Source: Chloroflexota bacterium (GTDB taxonomy: Bacteria > Chloroflexota > Dehalococcoidia > Lucifugimonadales > UBA3495). Taken from it: a stretch of DNA of 64,000 nucleotides. Both the position numbers and the translations under genes were made by a program. This document shows positions 33,514-42,008 of the stretch, piece after piece. The notes beneath the pieces were generated by a model. That model ran no database searches and was not told the DNA's origin. It saw only the letters and a program-made list of their open reading frames with translations. The stretch is from the NCBI GenBank assembly GCA_009837355.1, contig VXTR01000060.1:1-64000 (forward strand), in the 5' to 3' direction. Within the stretch, counting starts at the first letter, position 1. Each line of letters begins with the position of its first letter.

Positions 33514-33999
33514 CTAGTCGTCGCCCACGGCTGCCGGCTCCTCGATGGGGTCCAGCTGCCACGGGAAGTTGCCCTCGAACAGGAACCCGTCCTTGTTGCC
33601 CCATTCCGACTCGGGAGATTCGTAGTAAATCTCAATCTCGTTGTCGTCGGGGTCGTAGATATAGACGCCCATGGAGATGCCGTGGTCGCCCAGCCTCTTG
33701 AACTTGACGCCGTGCTCCTTGCACCGCTGGTACAGCTCCTTGAGGTCGCGGAAGGAATTCATCTGCCAGGCCATGTGGGCCATGCCCACCCGCCGGTCTT
33801 CCGGCCCGGGGGCGTCCATCCCCAGGGGAATCAGCGCCAGCTCGTGGGACATGGTGGTGTCGGCGGACAGGAACGTCATGCCGCCGGGCCGGCCCGTCAT
33901 TACCGTCAGGCCCAGGATATTGGTGTAAAAGTCCACGCTGCGCTCGATGTCGCGGACCTTGATGACCAGATGGCCCAACTGCTTGGGTGTGTAAGCCAT
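33514..33999 (-). CDS. VOC-family protein, extradiol dioxygenase/glyoxalase-like
   Basis: 161 residues. Metal-ligand-type residues: His in LGHLVIKVRD, His in VGMAHMAWQM and Glu in NEIEIYYESP, as in type I extradiol dioxygenases (e.g. catechol 2,3-dioxygenase). IERSVDFYTNILGLTV is the VOC signature. Single-module length suggests a dimer of paired domains. Substrate unknown. RBS GGGAGG lies upstream of the ATG. Confidence 0.85.
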   Translation of the reverse strand: MAYTPKQLGHLVIKVRDIERSVDFYTNILGLTVMTGRPGGMTFLSADTTMSHELALIPLGMDAPGPEDRRVGMAHMAWQMNSFRDLKELYQRCKEHGVKFKRLGDHGISMGVYIYDPDDNEIEIYYESPESEWGNKDGFLFEGNFPWQLDPIEEPAAVGDD

Positions 34000-34115
34000 T
34001 AGAGTGCCTCCCTGGATAGCGCGATTGGCGTATCGGATTTGCCGGCATTATAACGCACCGGGCCAATTATGTGCACGTTGGCAAATTATGGTAAAACCCC
34101 CTGTAAGATTCAGTA

Positions 34116-34142
34116 TTGCCGGCCCGGTTCGGTTAGTATAAT
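34116..34142 (+). promoter_or_regulatory. Putative promoter of the fusion gene
   Basis: TTGCCG (34116-34121) and a perfect TATAAT (34137-34142), with a short 15-base spacer, about 50 bases before the ATG at 34189. Confidence 0.4.
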
Positions 34143-34188
34143 CTAGCAGCGCCGGCCGTTGGAGTTTTCGGGCTACTCTCAGCTGACG

Positions 34189-35955
34189 ATGGATGCGCGG
34201 TTGCTGATGACGGAAACCATACGACATAGCACGCCCCCCGGCAGCGCGCCGCACGGCGCGGCTCCCGACAGTTTGCAGCCTCCGGTAGACTGGCCGGTCA
34301 ACGGCGCCTCCAACGGCTCCGGCCTGGTGTTCAAGCCCGCCACCGAGGCCTGGGAGTTCGACGAGATTTTCCAGCTCAACTATGCCTCCTTTGTCGAAGA
34401 GGTGCCCCAGCATCCCGCCAACGACGATCACGCCCTGGTGGACCGTTTCCACACCGAGAATACCTACTTCATCTGCCGGCGCGAGCACGAACTCCTCGGC
34501 ATGATTTGCGTCCGCGACCGTCGGCCCTTCTCCCTGGACCAGAAGCTCGGCCGCCTGGAAGACTACCTGCCCCAGGCCGAGGGCGCGCGCCTCTGCGAGG
34601 TGCGCCTGCTGGCGGTGCGGCCTGATTTACGTCGCTCCCGCGTCCTGCCCGGCCTGCTCACCATGATGGCCCGCTACTGCCACGAAGGCGGTTACGACTA
34701 CGTGGTGATGTCGGGCCGCGTGTCCCAGCAGCGGCTCTACCAGCGCATCGGGTTCATACCCTTCGGCCCGATGGTCGGCGACGACGACGCGCCCTATCAG
34801 CCTATGTATCGGCCCGTGGGCAACGTCGCGGTGGAGTTCGCCGGCCAGTTCCACGAGGACGTTGACGCGCCATCCGGCGACCCGGTGATACTGACCCCCG
34901 GCCCGGTGGCCATGCCGGAAACCGTAGCCCAGGCCTTCCGGCGTCCGCCGCTGTCTCACCGTCTGCCCGAGTTCCGGCGGTTGATGCGCAGCTCCCGGCA
35001 GGGCTTGTGCCGACTCACCGGCGCCAATCACTGCGCGATAATGGTCGGCTCCGGCACCATGGCCAACGACGTGGTGGCCGCCCAGCTGTCGCGCCTCAAC
35101 GCGCCGGGTGTCATCGTAACCGCCGGCGAGTTCGGTGAACGCCTGCTTGACCACGCCAACCGCATGGGCCTGCGCTACACCGCCGTGCAGCATCAATGGG
35201 GCGCGCCCCTGGACTACGACCGCATCGAGCAGGCGGTGGCCGAAACCTGTTCAGAAAGCGATGCCGGCGGCTGGCTGTGGACGGTGCACTGCGAAACGTC
35301 CTCCGGCGCGCTGGCCGACCTGCCCCGGCTCAAAGCCATCTGCCGGAAGCGCAACGCCCACCTAGCCCTGGACTGCATCAGCAGCATCGCCGCAACGGAG
35401 GTTGACCTGTCCGGCGTCCGGCTGGCCAGCGGAGCCAGCGGCAAGGGGCTGGCCGCCTATCCCGGCCTGGGGCTGGTATTCTGCCAGGAACGTCCCGAAC
35501 CGGATCCCGCGCTGCCTCGCTACCTGGACCTGGGCCTGCACTGCGCCGGTGAAGACGACGGCGCCGTGCCTTTTACCCTGTCCTCAAACCTGCTGGCCGC
35601 GTTGGAGGCCGGCGTTGCCCGCCAGACGCCGGAACTGCTGGCCCAGGTCGAAGCGGATGGCCGCTGGCTGCGTCAACAATTGCGCGCCCTGGGTCTCACG
35701 TTGGTGGCATCCGAGGCGGAGAGTATCGGCGCGGTAACCACCATCGCGCTGGCCGAGAAGGGCATAGACTCGGAGCAGATGGGCCACGCGTTGGAATCCC
35801 TGGGCTTCTGCACGTCCTACGCCAGCGGCTACCTGCGCGAGCGCAACTGGCTGCAAATCTGCCTGCTGGGTGAAGTGAGCCGCCCCCAACTGGAGCGGCT
35901 GCTGCCCGTCCTGGCGGCGCAGCTGGATGCCCTGACCCGCGTTCAGACAGGCTAG
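34189..35955 (+). CDS. Fusion of a GNAT/acyl-homoserine-lactone-synthase-like domain and a class V aminotransferase
   Basis: 588 residues. Residues about 45-220 resemble GNAT-type acyltransferases of the autoinducer-synthase/PEP-CTERM-associated branch (YFICRREHELLGMICVRD, RLCEVRLLAVRPDLRRSRV, YQRIGFIPFG). Residues about 235-580 are a fold-type I, class V aminotransferase like alanine-glyoxylate or phosphonate transaminases (ILTPGPVAMPETV, MVGSGTMANDVVAAQL, HCETSSGALADLPRL), with the PLP Lys about residue 419 in GASGKGLAAYPGLGLVF. Two enzymatic modules on one chain suggest consecutive steps, e.g. amine formation and N-acylation. Start uncertain (TTG 34159, ATG 34189, ATG 34207). Confidence 0.78.
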   Translation: MDARLLMTETIRHSTPPGSAPHGAAPDSLQPPVDWPVNGASNGSGLVFKPATEAWEFDEIFQLNYASFVEEVPQHPANDDHALVDRFHTENTYFICRREHELLGMICVRDRRPFSLDQKLGRLEDYLPQAEGARLCEVRLLAVRPDLRRSRVLPGLLTMMARYCHEGGYDYVVMSGRVSQQRLYQRIGFIPFGPMVGDDDAPYQPMYRPVGNVAVEFAGQFHEDVDAPSGDPVILTPGPVAMPETVAQAFRRPPLSHRLPEFRRLMRSSRQGLCRLTGANHCAIMVGSGTMANDVVAAQLSRLNAPGVIVTAGEFGERLLDHANRMGLRYTAVQHQWGAPLDYDRIEQAVAETCSESDAGGWLWTVHCETSSGALADLPRLKAICRKRNAHLALDCISSIAATEVDLSGVRLASGASGKGLAAYPGLGLVFCQERPEPDPALPRYLDLGLHCAGEDDGAVPFTLSSNLLAALEAGVARQTPELLAQVEADGRWLRQQLRALGLTLVASEAESIGAVTTIALAEKGIDSEQMGHALESLGFCTSYASGYLRERNWLQICLLGEVSRPQLERLLPVLAAQLDALTRVQTG

Positions 35956-36314
35956 TTCAGCAACGCCAGCACCCGATTGACGAAGTTACGCACCATCTCC
36001 GGGTCCCTTTCCAGTTCGTAGTCTTCCATGAACAGGTGGTAAAAGTTGGCGTGGAATTTCTCCGCGATGGCGAAGCCTGAGGCTATCTCACTGTCGCTTT
36101 GCTCTTCGGCCAGCCTCACTGCCGCAATTTTCAAGTCCCGGTGGCTGCCGTATTTCCAACCCCGCCGCTGGGCCACCGCAATAACGGCCTGCGACGCCGC
36201 CCCCCACAACTTCTCCGACCCCTGAGCCTCGTCGCCGGCGGCAAACTCCCGCTCGGACGCGGCCAGAAACTCCAAGGCTGCCGCCGCTCGGCGCTGCTCA
36301 GTCATCGTAGTCAT
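35952..36314 (-). CDS. PaREP1/HEPN-like helical protein (120 aa)
   Basis: All-helical, with EKLWGAASQAVIAVAQRRGW, HRDLKIAAVRLAEEQ and FHANFYHLFMEDYELERD, the pattern of small HEPN-superfamily proteins related to PaREP1. HEPN proteins often act with a nucleotidyltransferase partner or as RNases, but no Rx4-6H catalytic pair is obvious and no partner gene is adjacent. The stop overlaps the convergent fusion gene by four bases. Confidence 0.6.
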   Translation of the reverse strand: MTTMTEQRRAAAALEFLAASEREFAAGDEAQGSEKLWGAASQAVIAVAQRRGWKYGSHRDLKIAAVRLAEEQSDSEIASGFAIAEKFHANFYHLFMEDYELERDPEMVRNFVNRVLALLN

Positions 36315-36347
36315 AATTTACTTTACCATACCCTGGCTTGATTGACG

Positions 36348-36376
36348 GCGGGGGCAAGTTTCAAACCTGCCCCCGC
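36348..36376. repeat. Inverted repeat GCGGGGGCA...TGCCCCCGC
   Basis: Fourteen-base arms with one mismatch around a short loop, between the aconitase stop and the 120-aa gene. No T-run follows, so it is a repeat or a weak terminator. Confidence 0.6.
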
Positions 36377-36407
36377 TCGTTTCTGAACCTGTTGCTGCGC
36401 GCTATTG

Positions 36408-38684
36408 CTACGCGCCTTCCAGGTTCTTCATGTGGTTCATCGCGCTGCCGGCGCGGAACCACGCAATCTGCGTGTCGTTCATCGTGTGACGCAGGTTCAG
36501 CGTCTCCTCGCTGCCGTCGGCGTGCTTCAGTACGGCCTGCACCGGGCGGCCCGGCGCCAATTCGTTCAGCCCCACCAGGCTCATCCGGTCGTCGTCCAGC
36601 ACCCGATCCCAGTCCGCCGGGTCCTCAAAGGTCAGCGGCAGCAGGCCCTGCTTCTTCAGGTTGGACTCGTGGATGCGGGCAAAGCTGCGGGTGATGATGG
36701 CCGCCGCGCCCAGCATCCGGGGCGACAGGGCGGCGTGCTCCCGGCTGGAACCCTCGCCGTAGTTCTCGTCGCCGATGGCCACCCAGCGGATGCCCTGGGC
36801 GCTGTAGGCCCGCGCAATCTCCGGGATGGGCATAATCTCCTCGCCGGAGAGCTGGTTCTTGCCGGTGCCGGTGTCGTCGGTGTAGGCGTTGTTGGCGCCC
36901 AGGAACATATTGTCGCTCAGGTTGTTCAGGTGCCCGCGGAACCGCAGCCAGGGGCCGGCCGGCGAGATGGAGTCGGTGGTGGTCTTGCCCTGGGTCTTCA
37001 CCAGGACGGGAATGTCCTCAAAGTCATTGCCGTCCCAGGGATCCCAGGGCTGCAGCACCTGCAGGCGGTTGCTGTCGGGGTCAACGCGCACTTCCACGTC
37101 ACTGCCGTCTTCCGGCGGATCCACATACAGATCGGCGCCGGGGTCAAAGCCGGTGGGGGGCACTTCCGGCGCTTCCGTCGGCGGCTGCAGCATGAACTCG
37201 TTGCCGTCGGCGTCCACCAGCGGGTCGGTCAGCGGATTGAACGACAGGCTGCCGCCCAGGCCCATGGCCACGGCCAGCTCGGGACTGGCGATGAAGTTCA
37301 TGGTGCCGGCGTTGCCGTCGTTGCGGCTGGGGAAGTTGCGGTTGTACGACGTTACGATGCTGTTGTCGGTGCCCCGCGCCTCCGGCCGGTTCCACTGGCC
37401 GATGCAGGGACCGCAGGCGTTGGCCAGCACCGTCGCGCCGATTTCCTCCAGCGCCGCCTGCTGTCCGTCCCGTTCGATGGTGGCGCGCACCTGCTCGGAG
37501 CCGGGAGTAACCAGCAACCCCGAGGCTGCGGTAACGCCGCGCGCCGCCGCCTGTCGCGCCACGTCGGCGCAGCGTTCCATGTCTTCGTAGGAGGAGTTGG
37601 TGCAGCTGCCCACTAGGGCCACCGACACCCTTTCCGGGAACCCTTCCCGTTCGGTCTCGGCCTTCAGCGCCGAGATGGGCCGCGCCCGGTCCGGCGAATG
37701 CGGGCCGGTAACGTGGGGTTCCAGCGTGGACAGGTCAATCTCCACGATGCGGTCGTAGTACTGCTCCGGCTGCTGTTCAACCTCCGGGTCGGACCGCAGC
37801 AGGTGGACGTATTCCTCGGCGAGTGCCACCAGGTCGCCCCGGCCCGTGGCCCGCAGGTAAGTGGCCATCCGCTCGTCGTAGGGGAACACGTCGCCAGTGG
37901 CGCCCAGCTCGGCCCCCATGTTGCAGATGGTGCCCTTGCCGGTGGCGGAGATGGACGCCGCGCCCGGCCCGAAGTACTCGATGATGGAGTTGGTGCCGCC
38001 GGACACCGTCAGCTCCAGCGCCAGCTTGATGATGACGTCCTTGGGCGCCGTCCAGCCGCTCATCGCGCCGGTCAGCTTGACCCCGATGATTTGCGGATAG
38101 CGCACTTCCCAGGGCAGCCCGGCCATCACGTCCGCCGCGTCCGCGCCGCCCACGCCGATGGCCAGCGAACCCAGGCCGCCGCCGTTCACCGTGTGCGAGT
38201 CGGTGCCGATAATCAGCGCGCCGGGGAAGGCGTACTTTTCCAGCACCACCTGGTGGATGATGCCCGAACCGGGCTTCCAGAATCCCATGCCGTAGCGGCG
38301 GCTGGCCGATTCCAGGAACTGATAGACCTCGTTGCTCTCGTTCAGGGCGTCCTGCAGGTCGGAGGACGCGCCCACCCGCGCCTGGATCAGGTGGTCGCAG
38401 TGCACGGTGGTGGGCACGGCGACGCGGTCGCGTCCGGACTGCATGAACTGCAAAATCGCCATCTGGCCGGTAACGTCCTGGTGCGCCACCCGGTCGGGCC
38501 GCAGGTTGATGTAGCTGTCGCCGGGGCGCAGGTCGGCGTCGGCCACGTCGTCCAGGTGGGAGAGCAGCAGCTTTTCGGACATGGTCAGCGGGCGGTTCAG
38601 CCGCGCGCGCACCTGCGTCAGCTTTTCATCCATCTTGCGGTAGGTTTCCCGCACGAATTCCGGCGTGGAGTCAATGTTACTCAT
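36408..38684 (-). CDS. acnA: Aconitate hydratase
   Basis: 758 residues, the length of mitochondrial-type and bacterial AcnA-related aconitases. The three 4Fe-4S ligands are visible in SCTNSSYEDMERC (one) and NACGPCIGQWNRPE (two). HCDHLIQA, GTDSHTVNGGGLG and GEGSSREHAA are catalytic or swivel-domain blocks. It interconverts citrate, cis-aconitate and isocitrate. The start ATG has a GGAGGAG site upstream. The 275-aa ferredoxin-like gene lies 15 bases upstream on the same strand. Confidence 0.95.
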   Translation of the reverse strand: MSNIDSTPEFVRETYRKMDEKLTQVRARLNRPLTMSEKLLLSHLDDVADADLRPGDSYINLRPDRVAHQDVTGQMAILQFMQSGRDRVAVPTTVHCDHLIQARVGASSDLQDALNESNEVYQFLESASRRYGMGFWKPGSGIIHQVVLEKYAFPGALIIGTDSHTVNGGGLGSLAIGVGGADAADVMAGLPWEVRYPQIIGVKLTGAMSGWTAPKDVIIKLALELTVSGGTNSIIEYFGPGAASISATGKGTICNMGAELGATGDVFPYDERMATYLRATGRGDLVALAEEYVHLLRSDPEVEQQPEQYYDRIVEIDLSTLEPHVTGPHSPDRARPISALKAETEREGFPERVSVALVGSCTNSSYEDMERCADVARQAAARGVTAASGLLVTPGSEQVRATIERDGQQAALEEIGATVLANACGPCIGQWNRPEARGTDNSIVTSYNRNFPSRNDGNAGTMNFIASPELAVAMGLGGSLSFNPLTDPLVDADGNEFMLQPPTEAPEVPPTGFDPGADLYVDPPEDGSDVEVRVDPDSNRLQVLQPWDPWDGNDFEDIPVLVKTQGKTTTDSISPAGPWLRFRGHLNNLSDNMFLGANNAYTDDTGTGKNQLSGEEIMPIPEIARAYSAQGIRWVAIGDENYGEGSSREHAALSPRMLGAAAIITRSFARIHESNLKKQGLLPLTFEDPADWDRVLDDDRMSLVGLNELAPGRPVQAVLKHADGSEETLNLRHTMNDTQIAWFRAGSAMNHMKNLEGA

Positions 38685-38699
38685 GTGATTCGCTCCTCC

Positions 38700-39527
38700 T
38701 CAGAAGGTAACTGTGCTTCCGTACTTGTCCATCAGCGCCAGGAACAGTTGGTGGCGCAACGGATTGGCCGCGGCGTTTTCAGAGCGGCGCAGGTAGATTC
38801 GATAGACCGTTTCCAGTTGATCGTCCCCCATCCAGATGCCGTAGCTGGGCATACCGTTGCCCATGGTCCGATGGGTGAACTCCAACCGGCGAATGCGGCT
38901 CAGCTGCAGGGCCACTCGGCCGTCGCCGTCCGTCGTCAGAACCGCGATACCGCCCTCAGCGTCGGGTTTTCCGCTGCCGTCCACAAACTCCAGGTTGTCC
39001 AGGGTCGCTGGTATGGACACGGTCGCGGCGGCGTTATGCACCATAACTACGGCCTCGCCCAGCCCGATAGCTGCCTTGCCCATGCCGGACCGACAATCGG
39101 ACAACAGCATCCGCAGCAGGTCGATATCCGGCGGCTGCCCGGGGGTATGCAACGCGTCCAGCGGCGCAGCGCTGGCCGGCAGGTTGTCTTCGATGACCTG
39201 CGCCACGTTGTCGGGAATGGGGGCGAAGTTCACCCGTCCCCGGCGGGTTACGGTGGCTTCCCCGCAGATGGAGCCGTAAAGCAATTTCTCGCCGGACCAA
39301 CGCCGCGCCACGTCGAACCTTGGCCCATAGGTGCAGCCCAGGATGCAACCCGCGGTGGTAATCTGCACCTGGCCCAGGTCATCAGCGCTGACCGCATCTT
39401 TGAATTGATGCAGGATCGCGTCGGCGTTGCGTCCCCGGTGATACCAGCGCCCGCAACCGTACTCGTCGGTGCAGACGACGATGTTCAGGTCAGGGCGTGG
39501 AGCAGGCCGGTTATCTGTCGAAGTCAT
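38700..39527 (-). CDS. Thioredoxin-like [2Fe-2S] ferredoxin domain protein with a heme-utilisation-like C-terminal domain
   Basis: 275 residues. N-terminal cysteines in VVCTDEYGCGRWYHRG and ITTAGCILGCTYGPRF follow the pattern of the thioredoxin-like 2Fe-2S family (about residues 15-75). Residues about 115-275 (VVMVHNAAATVSIPATLDNLE, FTHRTMGNGMPSYGIWMGD, ANPLRHQLFLALMDKYG) resemble the HugX/ChuX/HemS heme-handling fold; this second assignment is by pattern and weak. It precedes acnA by 15 bases, so a link to Fe-S supply or iron metabolism is plausible. Start at 39527. Confidence 0.6.
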   Translation of the reverse strand: MTSTDNRPAPRPDLNIVVCTDEYGCGRWYHRGRNADAILHQFKDAVSADDLGQVQITTAGCILGCTYGPRFDVARRWSGEKLLYGSICGEATVTRRGRVNFAPIPDNVAQVIEDNLPASAAPLDALHTPGQPPDIDLLRMLLSDCRSGMGKAAIGLGEAVVMVHNAAATVSIPATLDNLEFVDGSGKPDAEGGIAVLTTDGDGRVALQLSRIRRLEFTHRTMGNGMPSYGIWMGDDQLETVYRIYLRRSENAAANPLRHQLFLALMDKYGSTVTF

Positions 39528-39669
39528 TGGGCTGTGTGGTCGGCCGACTGGCGGGATGGGATAAAACGTCCGCCCGGCTGCTGAGCGCCGGGCGGAAGGA
39601 TGTTGACACTGTCGCTGCGCTGCCGGCCGCTCGAACTGCCGACGCGGACGGCGCGCGTCCGGCGCGGGG

Positions 39670-39912
39670 CTACTTGTCGAAGTAGTCGTAGTTGATCTTG
39701 ATGTACTCCTCATACATCGCCGGCACCGCTTCCTCGGCGAAGATGGCCGTCACCGGGCACACCGGCTCGCAGGCGGCGCAGTCAATGCACTCATCCGGGC
39801 TGATGAAGTACATGTCGTCTTCGTCGGTGGTGTAGATGCAATCTACCGGGCAGACGTCAACGCACGCGGCATCTTTGACGCCGACGCACGGCTCGGTGAT
39901 GATATAGGTCAT
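39670..39912 (-). CDS. 7Fe-type ferredoxin
   Basis: 80 residues with MTYIITEPCVGVKDAACVDVCPVDCIY and DECIDCAACEPVCPVTAIF, the two cluster motifs of FdxA-type 3Fe-4S/4Fe-4S ferredoxins (first motif widened, second C-x2-C-x2-C-x3-C). Acts as a soluble electron carrier. Tyr-rich C-terminus. Single gene, opposite to no partner; the gap on either side is about 140 bases. Confidence 0.92.
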   Translation of the reverse strand: MTYIITEPCVGVKDAACVDVCPVDCIYTTDEDDMYFISPDECIDCAACEPVCPVTAIFAEEAVPAMYEEYIKINYDYFDK

Positions 39913-40056
39913 GGCGGCTTTCCCCTCGGTTGGCTGTGGTCTTTTGCGTGTCTTTGATGAACTTGATTCAGGGCGGCAGAGGCGATTTACAAGCCACCCC
40001 GAGCGGCGGACAGATTATAGCACGGCCCACGGTCAATGCAACCGGATTGCCGGGCA

Positions 40057-40491
40057 TCAGACCCTGGTGAACCGCTTCTTGGTGGAAAGCGTAACGAAGG
40101 TCTGCGTCTTCTGCACTCCGTCGATGACGCCGATGCGGGTGCGCAGGAAATCCCCCAAGCTCTCGGCGGACTCCAGCGCCGTCCACACGAAAACGTCGTA
40201 GGGCCCGGTGGCCACCACCACGTAGTGCGCTTCGTCCAGGTCGGCGATGGATTCGGCCACGGAGTCGGACTTGCCGGGGCCGGTTTCCAGGCCGATCAGC
40301 GCCGTGGTTCCGTAGCCCATCTTCTCCAGGTTGGGCACGGCCACCACGTGGACAATGTCGTCCTTGATGAGACGGCGCAGCCGGCGCCGCACGGTACCCT
40401 CGCTGACCCCCACGGCCCGGGCGATTTTGGCGTTGGATGCCCGCCCGTCGGCCTGGAGGATGCCAATTATCTTGAGGTCAAGTTCGTCCAT
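40057..40491 (-). CDS. Lrp/AsnC-family transcriptional regulator
   Basis: 144 residues. An N-terminal helix-turn-helix (DLKIIGILQADGRASNAKIARAVGVSEGTVRRRL) is followed by a RAM ligand-binding domain (AHYVVVATGPYDVFVWTALES). I chose ATG 40491, where MDELDLKII is the usual beginning. A consensus-like promoter lies at 40576-40604. Lrp-type proteins bind amino acids and often regulate themselves; targets here are unknown, though the EamA exporter next door is a plausible one. Confidence 0.92.
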   Translation of the reverse strand: MDELDLKIIGILQADGRASNAKIARAVGVSEGTVRRRLRRLIKDDIVHVVAVPNLEKMGYGTTALIGLETGPGKSDSVAESIADLDEAHYVVVATGPYDVFVWTALESAESLGDFLRTRIGVIDGVQKTQTFVTLSTKKRFTRV

Positions 40492-40575
40492 TGCTTTGGT
40501 TGACTCCGTGCGTAAATCCGCCCGACTGCCCCAGAGCATTCAGGCGAACAGTCAGGCGTAAATTGTTGACGGTTG

Positions 40576-40604
40576 ATGATATGCTCTGCGCTGCCGATTG
40601 TCAA
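40576..40604 (-). promoter_or_regulatory. Consensus-like promoter of the Lrp gene
   Basis: Minus-strand TTGACA (40599-40604) and TATCAT (40576-40581) with a 17-base spacer. It lies between the EamA stop and the Lrp start in an AT-rich gap with several short inverted repeats that could be Lrp sites. Confidence 0.7.
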
Positions 40605-40705
40605 TTATCAATGCGCCTGAATTGCCATAATTCGTTTAATCTGCGACGGATTCACCGTCAATAACCCCATTTGCGCGCATCATATACGTAAAAACGCAAC
40701 CCGCT

Positions 40706-41680
40706 TCATCCCAGGCTCAGCGCGCTCACTCCGCCCACTATCATCACGATGGAAATTCCCTTCACCGCCAGCGCCCGCGGCGTCAGCGATTCGTCCAGCA
40801 GCTGCCACCGCACCCGCGACAGTATCGTTGACGCCACGAACACGAACAGCGGACGCGTCGCCAGCACCGCCGCCACCAGCGACGCCGGCCCCAGGCTGTA
40901 AGCGTACACCGACAGCAGGATGGACAACGCCGGCATCAGCGACTCTCCGAAGATCAGCATCGCCAGCACCGCAGGCTCCTTCACCGCGCCCGCCAATCGC
41001 CGCACGCTCTCCCGGCCGCCGGACAGGCCCACCGCGACGAAAACCACTCCCACCGTGGCCTGCTGCATTCCGAAAACCGTCAGCACGGGCAGCTCCGCGT
41101 TCAGCGCCGCCTTGGCCACCACGAAGCTGCCGGCGGCGCACAGCGCGCTCAACAGCAGTATCGCCGGCCCGTAGATGGCCGAGGAGTCGCCCAGGGTCAG
41201 CGCCGCCGTGCTGGGTACGCTGACTCCCGTGCCGGAGCCGATGCGTCCGTAGGGCCGTTCCTGGTACAGCCGCACCGAAATCAGCACCGCGCCGGCGACC
41301 ACCAACGCAATGCCGCCCCACTGGCCGATGGAGATGCGCTCGCCCAGGAACAGCAGCGCCAGGATGGCCACGTAGATGGGATTGGTCTGGGCGATGGCCA
41401 CGGCGCGGGATGCTTCCATCAGGCGCAGTCCGCGGAACAGCAGCACCACCGACGCGCCCATCAGCAGGCCGGCGACCACCGGCGACGTTGCCACTTGCCA
41501 CGACACGCCGGCCGGCAGGCCCACCGCCAGGGTAACCGCGATGCCGTACAGCACTCCGCAGACGCCGCACCACAGGCAAAGCGGCGCCACGCCGCCCAGA
41601 TGAAAGGAGAGCAGCCGCTTGTCGCAAACGCTGACAAAGCAAAACGCCAGCGAACTCCCCAGCGCAAATAACGCCCACAT
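40706..41680 (-). CDS. EamA/DMT-family transporter
   Basis: 324 residues in ten hydrophobic segments, arranged as two EamA repeats (first WALFALGSSLAFCFVSVCDK, second from SAIYGPAILLLSALCAAGS). The signature EASRAVAIAQTNPIYVAILALLFLGERI is typical of metabolite exporters (amino acids, purines, sugars). It sits upstream of the Lrp regulator on the same strand, a common arrangement for amino-acid efflux. Substrate not determinable. Confidence 0.9.
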   Translation of the reverse strand: MWALFALGSSLAFCFVSVCDKRLLSFHLGGVAPLCLWCGVCGVLYGIAVTLAVGLPAGVSWQVATSPVVAGLLMGASVVLLFRGLRLMEASRAVAIAQTNPIYVAILALLFLGERISIGQWGGIALVVAGAVLISVRLYQERPYGRIGSGTGVSVPSTAALTLGDSSAIYGPAILLLSALCAAGSFVVAKAALNAELPVLTVFGMQQATVGVVFVAVGLSGGRESVRRLAGAVKEPAVLAMLIFGESLMPALSILLSVYAYSLGPASLVAAVLATRPLFVFVASTILSRVRWQLLDESLTPRALAVKGISIVMIVGGVSALSLG

Positions 41681-41810
41681 ACGAGTTAGAGTATCAGGCT
41701 AGGCCGCTACTTCGCAAAGAGGGCCCGCTCTCAAATGCCCCGTGCCCTCCACAATTCCCACATCTCACCCGCCTTGCTGTTGTCACAAATCCATCCTTCC
41801 ACGCGCACCA

Positions 41811-42008
41811 CTACCGCCGGCCAGACATCACAAGCGGCTTGCCAACAGCAACCTCCACCCGTGCGAAGTACGCCTCATAACAGCCGCCTTGCAGGTATAA
41901 CGGTAACCCACTATAGTGTAAATCCGCGACGAGATTTTCGTGGCTCCATTGCAAAACTGAGGTTTCAACACTGTGCTGCTTACATACGCTTACTGCGCCC
42001 TCGTTCAT
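41811..42008 (-). other. Possible gene fragment
   Basis: A 65-aa open frame in the 290-base gap after EamA. It reads like protein (LQWSHENLVADLHYSGLPLY, YEAYFARVEVAVGKPLV), and in-frame sequence upstream to a stop near 42057 continues (HLIELDASAYTRRR), but no start or family is clear. It overlaps the start of the opposite-strand broken gene. It may be the remains of a gene that once belonged to the low-GC islet. Confidence 0.3.
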
